This document shows positions 1-6,158 of a stretch of DNA of 19,395 nt, in pieces. The stretch lies in contig JAZNOL010000094.1 in NCBI GenBank assembly GCA_045580815.1, positions 1-19,395 of the forward strand. The letters are read 5' to 3'. Position 1 is the first letter of the stretch. Each line of letters opens with the position of its first letter. The stretch is from JAZNOL01 sp045580815. GTDB taxonomy: Bacteria; Bacillota; Clostridia; RUG12999. The position numbers were made by a program, and so were the translations under genes. Below the pieces are notes generated by a model, which was given only the letters and a program-made list of their open reading frames with translations, ran no database searches and had not been told where the DNA came from.

Positions 1-2
1 AA

Positions 3-278
3 AAAGAAATAGATGAATTAAAAGAAGAAATTAAATCAGAAAAAGAAAAAAATATTGTTGTTGAAAATAAAGATGAAGTTATAAAAGAAATATGTTTTGT
101 TATAACACGTCTTGTTCATTTTGAAGAATTTGATGATTCGATTGCTAAAGAGGTTTTAGAAGAAATTATCATCAATAGTAAGAGTGACATAGAGGTGTAT
201 TTAAAAGGGGTTAAAGACAGGAAGTTTTTTTTTACGGATAAGAGTAAAATCTTGGATAATAACTACCTATATCAGTGA
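3..278 (+). CDS. Large serine recombinase, C-terminal fragment (5' end outside window)
   Basis: An open frame of 91 codons runs from the left edge to the TGA at 276-278. It begins with a charged, coiled-coil-like stretch rich in Lys and Glu (about residues 1-30). It then has a segment with ICFVITRLVHFEEFDD, EEIIINSKSDIEVYLKG and a basic/aromatic tail. This order (coiled coil, a conserved helix, then a short beta hairpin of the form 'xxIIVxxxxxxEVxxKG') is what I know from the extreme C-terminus of large serine integrases such as the skin-element and phage recombinases. The catalytic domain would lie to the left and is not visible. The last codons overlap, antisense, the cut end of cotJC, which places an attachment site at the end of the recombinase gene, a common arrangement. 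The family call rests on a short tail only. Confidence 0.6.
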   Translation, partial: KEIDELKEEIKSEKEKNIVVENKDEVIKEICFVITRLVHFEEFDDSIAKEVLEEIIINSKSDIEVYLKGVKDRKFFFTDKSKILDNNYLYQ

Positions 279-450
279 GCAAACCTTTTGAGATGTTATC
301 CTCAAAGTGAAATCTTTGGGAAAGATAGCGCATTGAGGCTCCAAGTTCACCATCCGGTCCACCATATTGGCTGATAATAAAGCTTGCGAGTTTAGCATTG
401 GGGCGTTTGATATTTATCGGGTATTGCAGTTTTTTTTGATATTGCCACAT
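232..450 (-). pseudogene. cotJC: CotJC (manganese catalase-like spore coat protein), cut after about 62 residues
   Basis: The frame starts at the ATG at 448-450 behind an AAAGGAG site that overlaps the cotJB stop. It encodes MWQYQKKLQYP, then SQYGGPDGELGASMRYLSQRF and KGLLTDIG, the unmistakable N-terminus of CotJC, a manganese-catalase-family protein of about 190 residues found in the spore coat. Family identity ends at Gly62; ten unrelated residues follow before a stop. The first metal-ligand glutamate region (GELGAS, Glu35) is present, but the remaining metal-binding helices are missing, so the fragment cannot be active as it stands. It is the third gene of cotJABC. The missing 3' part is expected beyond the other end of the inserted element, left of the window, so this may be a reversible interruption and not simple decay. 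Confidence 0.85.
258..272. other. Probable attachment-site junction of an integrated element inside cotJC
   Basis: Read on the minus strand, CotJC-like protein sequence continues to ...GLLTDIG (the Gly codon is 265-267). CotJC proteins then normally continue TEE(L/F)xHLEM, whereas here the frame continues with unrelated residues and stops at 232-234. To the left lies recombinase sequence. The boundary is therefore near 262-267. The exact crossover dinucleotide cannot be fixed from one junction, because serine recombinases leave a short shared core at both ends. Confidence 0.5.
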
Positions 451-463
451 ATGTCAGTCTCCT

Positions 464-706
464 TTAATTTTCCCACGGCCACGGAGAGTCAATCCATGCC
501 CAGCGGTCAGAATTTTTAAGATTATCGGGGCTTATTGCGCCGAATTTGCTTTCATATTCACAGCGGAGTTTTTGTGCTTTTTCTGCAACGCAGTGATACA
601 TTTCGAGTGCCTGCGTATCACATGGATGAGTATCTAAAAACAGCACAAGCTCATATACAGCAAAATCATATTTCATAAGCTCTTTTAAAAGTTCGTTTCT
701 ATTCAT
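464..706 (-). CDS. cotJB: Spore coat protein CotJB
   Basis: An 80-residue protein with the CotJB signature: an N-terminal helix (NRNELLKELMKYDFAVYEL), the conserved LFLDTHP motif, a tyrosine-containing middle helix and the C-terminal tryptophan cluster ending WIDSPWPWEN. CotJB is a small coat component encoded between cotJA and cotJC and made in the mother cell. I place the start at the ATG 704-706 (MNRNELL), preceded by GGGGAAA at a normal distance and overlapping the cotJA stop by a few bases, which suggests translational coupling. An upstream in-frame ATG at 728-730 with AGGAG only three bases away would add eight residues. The gene ends two bases before the ribosome binding region of cotJC. 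Confidence 0.88.
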   Translation of the reverse strand: MNRNELLKELMKYDFAVYELVLFLDTHPCDTQALEMYHCVAEKAQKLRCEYESKFGAISPDNLKNSDRWAWIDSPWPWEN

Positions 707-914
707 GGCTGCATTTCCCCATTTTTTCATAAACTCCTAATGGCATATCGAGCTGAGGAAAAAGCGTTCCGCAAAAAAGTGCTTTGCATGGGTCGTATGT
801 TTCGGTGAATCTCTGAGGCATAACATATGCATAACCTACGCACATGTGAGGCATATAACTGTCATGATTACAACCCGGCTCCATACGCATGGAGTTGTTG
901 TCGCAAGACATCAT
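699..914 (-). CDS. cotJA: Spore coat-associated protein CotJA
   Basis: A small protein whose C-terminal half reads VGYAYVMPQRFTETYDPCKA and then LFCGTLFPQLDMPLG. This matches the CotJA pattern of AYVxxQ.F...Y.p..AL..GTLFP.L..P. CotJA is the first gene of the cotJABC coat operon. The N-terminus is variable and rich in Asn, Met and Cys. I chose the ATG at 912-914 (71 residues); a second ATG follows directly, and the nearest purine-rich site is AAAGGA about 12 bases upstream. A TTG at 969-971 would add 19 unconserved residues and looks unlikely. The stop overlaps the cotJB start. Confidence 0.82.
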   Translation of the reverse strand: MMSCDNNSMRMEPGCNHDSYMPHMCVGYAYVMPQRFTETYDPCKALFCGTLFPQLDMPLGVYEKMGKCSHE

Positions 915-954
915 AATTGATTCAGAATCCTTTCTGTCTGCATTGTTTGATAAA

Positions 955-981
955 CGCAGTACCGCAGACAAATGTACTGCG
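955..981. repeat. Inverted repeat in the cotJA leader region
   Basis: CGCAGTAC (955-962) and GTACTGCG (974-981) form a perfect 8-bp inverted repeat with an 11-base loop. It lies between the candidate promoter and the cotJA start. No run of T follows on either strand, so it is not a classical terminator. It may be an operator or an mRNA leader structure. Confidence 0.4.
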
Positions 982-1002
982 GAAAATTCATTTGCTTAAT
1001 TT

Positions 1003-1010
1003 ATTATATG
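1003..1010 (-). promoter_or_regulatory. Possible sigma-E-type -10 element upstream of cotJA
   Basis: On the minus strand the octamer CATATAAT agrees with the sporulation sigma-E -10 consensus CATAYAHT. It lies about 90 bases upstream of the cotJA start. No convincing sigma-E -35 (xxATATT) sits 13-15 bases further upstream, so the call is weak. It is plausible because cotJ operons are known mother-cell, sigma-E-controlled genes. Confidence 0.3.
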
Positions 1011-1046
1011 AAGCTGTAATGATTGTTGTTACATGTTAAAAATGAA

Positions 1047-1075
1047 TTGACAAAAAAGAGTAGAAATGATATAAT
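1047..1075 (+). promoter_or_regulatory. Consensus sigma-A promoter of the serine hydrolase gene
   Basis: TTGACA (1047-1052) and TATAAT (1070-1075) are separated by exactly 17 bases, a perfect housekeeping promoter. It ends 28 bases before the start codon at 1103, giving a short leader that contains the GGAGGAGG-type ribosome binding site. Confidence 0.85.
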
Positions 1076-1102
1076 AATTCTATAACAGGAGGAGGATTCA
1101 AA

Positions 1103-2290
1103 ATGGATTTTACAAAGCTTAAAAATTGTATGGACAAATTTGTCCGTGAATATAATACTCCCGGTGTGGACTGTATTGTTTATAGAAATCATGAAATGCT
1201 TTACAGGTATTATGCAGGAATGAGCGATATTGAGAACAGCAAAAAAACAGACGGCAGCGAATTGTACTTGATATTTTCAATGACAAAAATGCTGACCTGT
1301 ACTGCGGCATTACAGCTTTTTGAGCAGGGAAAATATCAAATGAGCGACCCAGTTTCAAAGTTTATGCCCGAATTTGAGAAAATGAGAATTTCCGACGCAG
1401 AGCTTAACTCAGAAAATACCGCAAAAATCACAACAGGCAGTGCTATGGGAGAAAACGGTGAAAACAATTGTGACGGATATGCGGAAAATCCGATTACAAT
1501 CAAAGATTTGTTCACAATGGGCGCGGGCTTTGACTATGCTCTTTCAGACGATGCCATAACAACCGCACTTAGCGCAGGAAAAACAAGCACGCGAGAGCTT
1601 GTTGGCGCAATGTCACAAAAAGTTTTGGGGTTTGAACCCGGCACAAGATTCAGATACAGTCTTTGTCACGATGTGCTTGGTGCTCTCATAGAAATATGGT
1701 CAGGGCAAAAACTGGGCGAATATATGAAAGACCATATTTTTGAGCCGCTTGGTATGCAAAACACGTTTTTCGGACTGCCGGATGATGAAGTGCAGCTTTC
1801 AAGAATGGCGGTAAGATACACCTGTGATGCGGACGGAAATCTCCAAAAACTGCCGCTGGAATGCATGTACAATCTTTCGGATGACTATGAAAGCGGTGGT
1901 GCCGGACTTACCTCCTGCACAGAAGACTACGCTGTTTTTCTTGATGCTCTTGCCTGCGGAGGAACTGCCAAAAACGGCAATACGATTCTTGCTCCCGAAA
2001 CGGTTGAGCTTATGAAAACAAACCATTTAAAAGGACAACAATGCGACGATTTTGTACAGCTGCGCCCCGGGTACGGCTACGGCTTGGGTGTTCGTACACA
2101 TATGGATAAAAAAATAAGCGGTTCGCTCAGCCCTGTGGGCGAGTTTGGATGGGACGGAGCCGCAGGCGCATTTTCGATGGTTGATACGGAAAATAAACTT
2201 TCACTTACATATTTTCAGTCTATGCACGCCTGGGACGTTAAAATTCAGAGCGAAATGCGCAACGCACTATATGAGTGCCTTGGTTTATAA
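1103..2290 (+). CDS. Beta-lactamase-family serine hydrolase (class C-like / esterase-like)
   Basis: A 395-residue protein of the beta-lactamase / penicillin-binding-protein-like serine hydrolase superfamily (Pfam 'Beta-lactamase'). The nucleophile motif is S59-M-T-K62 (FSMTKM), followed by the typical helix TAALQLFEQGK and the phrase DPVSKFMPEF. The second motif, Tyr-x-Asn in class C enzymes, is Y185-S-L here (GTRFRYSLCHD), and the KTG-type strand is replaced by GWDGAAGAF near residue 350. These changes are common in EstB-like esterases and D-amino-acid peptidases of the superfamily, so true beta-lactam hydrolysis is doubtful and the substrate is unknown. There is no signal peptide, so it is probably cytosolic. 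The ATG follows AGGAGGAGG. It has its own consensus promoter and appears monocistronic. Confidence 0.85.
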   Translation: MDFTKLKNCMDKFVREYNTPGVDCIVYRNHEMLYRYYAGMSDIENSKKTDGSELYLIFSMTKMLTCTAALQLFEQGKYQMSDPVSKFMPEFEKMRISDAELNSENTAKITTGSAMGENGENNCDGYAENPITIKDLFTMGAGFDYALSDDAITTALSAGKTSTRELVGAMSQKVLGFEPGTRFRYSLCHDVLGALIEIWSGQKLGEYMKDHIFEPLGMQNTFFGLPDDEVQLSRMAVRYTCDADGNLQKLPLECMYNLSDDYESGGAGLTSCTEDYAVFLDALACGGTAKNGNTILAPETVELMKTNHLKGQQCDDFVQLRPGYGYGLGVRTHMDKKISGSLSPVGEFGWDGAAGAFSMVDTENKLSLTYFQSMHAWDVKIQSEMRNALYECLGL

Positions 2291-2361
2291 GATTAAAGTA
2301 ACATAATTTTTGGTTTGGATTTGATATAAGACATAATGAAAATAAGAAAGGAATAAAGGAT

Positions 2362-2820
2362 ATGAAAAGGATTATCAGTTTAATCATTGCTTGTGTATTT
2401 TGCTTTGTTGTCGCTGGTGGTATTTTCTATCAAATAGGATATGAAAATGCAAAAACAAAAGATGCATATACGAAAGCAAATGAAGAAATTGGTCAACTGG
2501 ACTATCCATTGATAGATATACCATTTAATGATGGAAATGAATATGTAATTGTAATTTGTAATGGACTACATAGCGAAGAACAAACATATTTGTGGTGCCC
2601 CGACGGAAAAGAATTACAGTTTAACAAGGAACATATATTTGTGCGTACATATCCGGCAGGGAGAGGTACAACCGGCAATGGATTTATAACTGTCTATCGA
2701 AATGGAGAAGAAATAAGGTATATAGAATTTTTGGAAATTCATTTTGCCGATGAGGAAATAAAAAACAATTTTGTAAAAGTTTCATCTAATGAACTGAAGA
2801 ATTATCTTAAAGATAAATAG
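2362..2820 (+). CDS. Unrecognised small membrane-anchored or exported protein
   Basis: 152 residues. An N-terminal Lys-Arg pair is followed by a hydrophobic segment (about residues 4-27, IISLIIACVFCFVVAGGIFY), then a polar domain with several short beta-like stretches (EYVIVICNGLH, HIFVRTYPAG, FITVYRNGEE) and a lysine-rich end. I do not recognise a family. The hydrophobic segment looks like a signal anchor: a Cys at position 11 comes too early and lacks a proper lipobox for a lipoprotein. The start is supported by AAAGGAATAAAGG just upstream. It is noticeably more AT-rich, with more AAT/ATA/AAA codons, than its neighbours, so it may have been acquired separately. No partner gene is evident; it lies between an independent hydrolase gene and a repeat. 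Confidence 0.6.
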   Translation: MKRIISLIIACVFCFVVAGGIFYQIGYENAKTKDAYTKANEEIGQLDYPLIDIPFNDGNEYVIVICNGLHSEEQTYLWCPDGKELQFNKEHIFVRTYPAGRGTTGNGFITVYRNGEEIRYIEFLEIHFADEEIKNNFVKVSSNELKNYLKDK

Positions 2821-3145
2821 TATCAACAATAAAGAATCTTTTTTGAAATAAAACAAGTTTTTAGTTTTAATTTAACACAAAGTTATAAAGATTGTCGAAA
2901 TTTGACGAAAATAAAAAAGCCTCCCCTGTGTAAGGGGAGGTGGGTTGCAAAGCAACTCGGAGGGGTTGTACAAAGCAAAACAACCCCTCAGCCAGCTATG
3001 CTGACAGCTCGCTTTACACAAGGGAGCCTTTGATGTATGGTATCCAAATTATACAGTCTTTATATCACAAAATTATAAACTGCAATAAAGTCATACAAAT
3101 TCAAACAACAAACAAATAATTAATTACATTAAGGAGAGCGGAAAC
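2821..3145. other. Intergenic stretch of 325 bases without a gene
   Basis: The first 90 and last 110 bases are AT-rich with no open frame or RNA gene that I recognise. The centre (2913-3031) is filled by the palindromic repeat described separately. The ribosome binding site AAGGAGAG of the next gene sits at the right end. I did not find a clear -35/-10 pair for that gene. Confidence 0.6.
2913..3031. repeat. Palindromic MITE-like repeat of about 115 bases
   Basis: The ends are imperfect inverted repeats: AAAGCCTCCCCTGTGTAA on the left and, as reverse complement of the right end, AAAGGCTCCCTTGTGTAA (16 of 18 match). Inside are further hairpins. GTTGC-AAA-GCAAC is one. GAGGGGTTGT (2960-2969) pairs perfectly with ACAACCCCTC (2980-2989). 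CAGC-TAT-GCTG is a third. There is no coding capacity. I recall very similar palindromes scattered in many copies through gut Clostridia genomes, which fits a non-autonomous element or structured repeat. As RNA it would fold into a cruciform-like structure and could also stop transcription. Confidence 0.7.
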
Positions 3146-4108
3146 ATGAACAAATATACAGGAAATTCAATGCAGGTTTACGGAGTAGAAGAAATGCGTC
3201 TTGTTGGTGGTAAAGGCGACGGAATGCGTATGCTATACGTGCGAAACGGCAAAGGACTTGAATTCTGGATTTCTCTTGATCGCTGTGCAGACATTACAAA
3301 ACTTAGTCTAAAAGGCGATAATTTCAGCTTTATTTCGGCTTGCGGTTATGTTTCACCAAAGTATTATGATAAAGAAGGCATTGGGTTTTTAAAATCCTTT
3401 ACGGCAGGTTTTTGTACAACCTGCGGACTTACTGCGGTAGGCAGTCCGTGCGAAGATGATGGTGAACAGCTTCCGCTTCACGGGACAATTTCCAACACAC
3501 CTTGTGAAAGTTTCGGATATTGGACGGACGATACAAATATTCACATCAGAGCAACTGTTCGTGATGCGCGCATATTTTCACACAAACTTCTTATGGAAAG
3601 AGAATACGTTGTATCGCTTGAAGAAAATGTGTTTGCAATGACCGATACAGTTAAAAATATCGGTTCGGCAGAAGCTCCGTATGAGATTATGTATCATTGC
3701 AATATGGGATATCCGCTTCTTAGCGAGAATGCCGAAATAAAAATTACGTCAAGTGATGTTACTGCAAGAAACGAGCATTCAAAATCCGGGCTGGATTGTT
3801 GTCTGAAAGCAGAGAAACCTCAAAACGGTTATGAAGAAATGTGTTTTTATCATAAGCTTTCCGGAAAGCCCGAAGTGAGCATATATAATCCTGATATAAA
3901 GAAGGGCATGAAAATGACTTTTGATACAAAGGAACTAAAATGCTTTACTCAGTGGAAAATGATGGGTGAATATGATTATGTAATGGGGCTTGAACCGGGA
4001 AACTGCACGCCCGACGGAAGAAATGTGATGAGAGAAAAGGGGATGCTTGAATTTATTGAGCCGGGAGAATCAAAAACGCAGACATTAAAATTTGAGTTTG
4101 TTGGATAA
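3146..4108 (+). CDS. DUF4432 / aldose 1-epimerase-like protein
   Basis: 320 residues with the layout of the DUF4432 group of the galactose-mutarotase-like superfamily. An N-terminal beta region has the LDRCADI motif (residues 44-50). The family signature GFLKSFTAGFCTTCGL is at 80-95. LHGTISNTP (His112) corresponds to an active-site histidine position of mutarotases. A later YEIMYHCNMGYPLL strand and the GLEPGN motif near residue 280 follow. These proteins bind sugars and are presumed to interconvert sugar anomers or epimers; the natural substrate is not established. No signal peptide, so cytosolic. The ATG is preceded by AAGGAGAG. It is the only carbohydrate gene left of the TatD operon and may belong functionally with the glycosidases at 6.2-11.5 kb, but nothing in the sequence proves it. 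Confidence 0.85.
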   Translation: MNKYTGNSMQVYGVEEMRLVGGKGDGMRMLYVRNGKGLEFWISLDRCADITKLSLKGDNFSFISACGYVSPKYYDKEGIGFLKSFTAGFCTTCGLTAVGSPCEDDGEQLPLHGTISNTPCESFGYWTDDTNIHIRATVRDARIFSHKLLMEREYVVSLEENVFAMTDTVKNIGSAEAPYEIMYHCNMGYPLLSENAEIKITSSDVTARNEHSKSGLDCCLKAEKPQNGYEEMCFYHKLSGKPEVSIYNPDIKKGMKMTFDTKELKCFTQWKMMGEYDYVMGLEPGNCTPDGRNVMREKGMLEFIEPGESKTQTLKFEFVG

Positions 4109-4141
4109 ATGTTTTTTCCTTTGTTTTATGCACTTTTCGTA

Positions 4142-4170
4142 TTGACATTGCGGCAAAGTAGTGTTAAAAT
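4142..4170 (+). promoter_or_regulatory. Sigma-A promoter of the tatD operon
   Basis: TTGACA (4142-4147), a 17-base spacer and TAAAAT (4165-4170) lie 43 bases before the tatD start codon. Confidence 0.75.
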
Positions 4171-4212
4171 ATAACTTGTGATTAAATTTGCAAAAAAGAG
4201 GAGAAATACAAC

Positions 4213-4980
4213 ATGCTGTTTGATTCACATGCACATCTTGACGACGATAAATACAGCGAAGACAGAGATGAGGTTATAGCCGCCCTTGAAAACCAGGGTA
4301 CGTCTCTTGTTATGAACGTTGCTTCCGATATGGTTACATCTCATCAGAGTATTGAGCTTGCGGAAAAATATCCGTTTATATACGCATCTGTCGGTGTTCA
4401 TCCTTGCTCAACAGGCGAAATGACAGACAATGATATTGAAGTATTAAAAGAGCTGTCAAAGCACGAAAAAGTCAAGGCAATAGGGGAGATAGGGCTTGAT
4501 TATTACTGGGACGAGCCGGACAGAGAAACTCAGAAAAAATGGTTTCGCCGTCAGATGCAGCTTGCAATGGAGCTTGACATGCCGTTTATAATTCATGACC
4601 GTGATGCTCATGAAGATTGCCTTAATATTTTAAAAGAATTTGATATAAAGAAAACAGGCGGCGTTATGCACTGTTTTTCAGGAAGTGCCGAAATGGCACG
4701 TCAGGTTGTTTCCATGGGCATGATGATTGCGTTGGGCGGTGCGCTGACATTTAAAAATGCCGCAAAAACCGTAAAAGTTGCACAGGAAATTCCTCTTGAG
4801 CATATTATAATTGAAACTGACAGCCCTTATCTTACGCCGGAGCCGTTCCGAGGAAAACGAAACACTCCCGGATATGTAAAATTTGTGGCACAGAAAATAG
4901 CAGAATTAAAAGGAGTCGATGTTGATACGGTTGCAAAAATCACCGTAGAAAACACAAAACGGCTTTATCGTATAGACTGA
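4213..4980 (+). CDS. tatD: TatD-family metal-dependent deoxyribonuclease
   Basis: 255 residues, the usual length for TatD/YcfH nucleases of the amidohydrolase-like TIM-barrel superfamily. All metal-site motifs are present: H6-A-H8 in FDSHAHLDD, Glu92 in GEIGLDYYWD, His128 in FIIHDRDAH, His153 in MHCFSG and Asp203 in IIETDSPYL. Members are 3'-5' exonucleases acting on damaged or single-stranded DNA, or D-aminoacyl-tRNA/phosphoesterase-type enzymes, in the cytosol. The start follows GAGGAG and a good promoter. It heads an operon: the radical SAM gene begins 14 bases after its stop, with a GGAGG site directly behind the TGA. Confidence 0.93.
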   Translation: MLFDSHAHLDDDKYSEDRDEVIAALENQGTSLVMNVASDMVTSHQSIELAEKYPFIYASVGVHPCSTGEMTDNDIEVLKELSKHEKVKAIGEIGLDYYWDEPDRETQKKWFRRQMQLAMELDMPFIIHDRDAHEDCLNILKEFDIKKTGGVMHCFSGSAEMARQVVSMGMMIALGGALTFKNAAKTVKVAQEIPLEHIIIETDSPYLTPEPFRGKRNTPGYVKFVAQKIAELKGVDVDTVAKITVENTKRLYRID

Positions 4981-4994
4981 CGGAGGTATTTAAA

Positions 4995-5609
4995 ATGGAT
5001 AATATTATTTTGTACGAATACGACGGAAATCACGGCGAAAACAATCTTTATGTGAATCTGACAAATGCCTGCACAAACAAATGCAGATTCTGCATCCGTG
5101 ATTATGACGTTATGGAAAAGGATTTGTGGCTTGAGCATCAGCCTACGTTTACAGAGTTTAAAGCCGAGCTTGATAAAAAGGATTTGTCAAACTATAAAGA
5201 GGTTATTTTCTGCGGTTTTGGCGAGCCTATGCTCAACTATGCAACACTTATACAAGCGGCAAAATATCTGCGTGAGGTTACGGAGATGCCTATTCGTCTA
5301 AACACAAACGGTCAGGCAAATCTGTTTTTAAAACGTGATGTTACGCCTGAAATGAAAGGTCTTTTTGATACGGTTTCAATCAGTCTTAATGCGGGCAGCA
5401 AAGAGGCTTATAACGAGCTTTGTCTGCCGGCGGATAAGGAAAATGCGTTTGATGCGGTTCTGGAATTCACAAAAAAAGTCAAAGAAGTTGTGCCTCACGT
5501 TGTAATGAGCGTTGTTGATACATTTATTGATGAGACGGAAATTGAAAAATGCAGAAAAATTGCAGAAGATATCGGCGTTGAATTTCGAGTACGAAAATTT
5601 GAGTCATAA
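4995..5609 (+). CDS. TatD-linked radical SAM protein
   Basis: 204 residues. The cluster-binding motif C26-TNK-C30-RF-C33 (CxxxCxxC) sits in an N-terminal LYVNLTNACTNKCRFCIRDY context. It is followed by the radical SAM core motifs EVIFCGFGEPMLN (the glycine-rich SAM-binding strand), RLNTNGQAN and VSISLNAGSKEAYNELC. A family of short radical SAM proteins encoded next to tatD is known (TIGR04038, TatD-associated rSAM), and both the sequence and the position fit. No additional Fe-S domain follows. The reaction and substrate are unknown to me. Translation starts behind GGAGGT overlapping the end of tatD. The GNAT gene follows after 21 bases. Confidence 0.9.
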   Translation: MDNIILYEYDGNHGENNLYVNLTNACTNKCRFCIRDYDVMEKDLWLEHQPTFTEFKAELDKKDLSNYKEVIFCGFGEPMLNYATLIQAAKYLREVTEMPIRLNTNGQANLFLKRDVTPEMKGLFDTVSISLNAGSKEAYNELCLPADKENAFDAVLEFTKKVKEVVPHVVMSVVDTFIDETEIEKCRKIAEDIGVEFRVRKFES

Positions 5610-5630
5610 TAGTGTATTGACGGAGAAAAA

Positions 5631-6068
5631 ATGATTTTTGAAGCAAAGTTTTTTGATAAACTGACAACAACAGAACTGTACGAAATAATTAAATCAAGAA
5701 CCGAAGTTTTTATGCTTGAACAAAATATAATCTGTCAGGATCTGGATGACGTTGACTATGTGAGTCTGCATTGTTTTATGCGTGAGGGCAAACGGGTGAC
5801 TGCATACCTGCGTGCGTTTGCCGACAAGGAAAATGACGATGCGGTAACAGTTGGCAGAGTGCTGACATTGGTTCATGGCAAGGGTACAGGCACAATTCTC
5901 ATGCAAAAAAGCATGGAAGAATTAAAGCAAAAATTCAAGTGCAAAAAAATAAATCTTCATGCACAAAAACAGGCAATGGGATTTTATGAAAAGCTTGGGT
6001 TTATAACCGTTTCGGACGAGTTCCTTGAAGAAGGCGTTGTCCATGTGACAATGGAAAAGAAATTATGA
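5631..6068 (+). CDS. GNAT-family N-acetyltransferase, ElaA-like
   Basis: 145 residues. The N-terminus (ELYEIIKSRTEVFMLEQN, then QDLDDVDYVSLHCFM) matches the ElaA type of GNAT protein: R-x-E-V-F...EQ, followed by an acidic D..D.D..S.H motif. Motif A, which binds the acetyl-CoA pyrophosphate, is VGRVLTLVHGKGTGTILMQ (the G-K-G-T-G loop at 83-87), and the C-terminal strand includes FYEKLGF. The acceptor substrate is unknown. The gene is the last of the tatD operon and is followed by a strong terminator. The ATG has CGGAG a few bases upstream. Confidence 0.85.
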   Translation: MIFEAKFFDKLTTTELYEIIKSRTEVFMLEQNIICQDLDDVDYVSLHCFMREGKRVTAYLRAFADKENDDAVTVGRVLTLVHGKGTGTILMQKSMEELKQKFKCKKINLHAQKQAMGFYEKLGFITVSDEFLEEGVVHVTMEKKL

Positions 6069-6103
6069 CCGATTTTACACAATGGTTTTTGAATAAAATA
6101 TAA

Positions 6104-6144
6104 AAGGGGCTGTAGTAAAATAATTTCATTTTGCTACAGCCTCT
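6104..6144. terminator. Bidirectional Rho-independent terminator
   Basis: The arms AGGGGCTGTAGTAAAAT and ATTTTGCTACAGCCTCT pair over 17 positions with two G-U type changes, around a short AT loop. A-rich sequence lies to the left and CTCTTGTT to the right. It separates the convergent GNAT gene (ending 6068) and GH127 gene (ending 6159) and can serve both. Confidence 0.8.
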
Positions 6145-6158
6145 TGTTCATGGTTAAA

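Noticed and set aside
955..981. Inverted repeat as a terminator of the cotJ or hydrolase region
   Set aside because: No T run follows on either strand, and it lies upstream of cotJA, inside its probable leader.
2392..2394. Cys11 of the 152-residue protein as a lipoprotein cysteine
   Set aside because: The hydrophobic stretch before it is only seven residues and continues well past it; the lipobox is not convincing.
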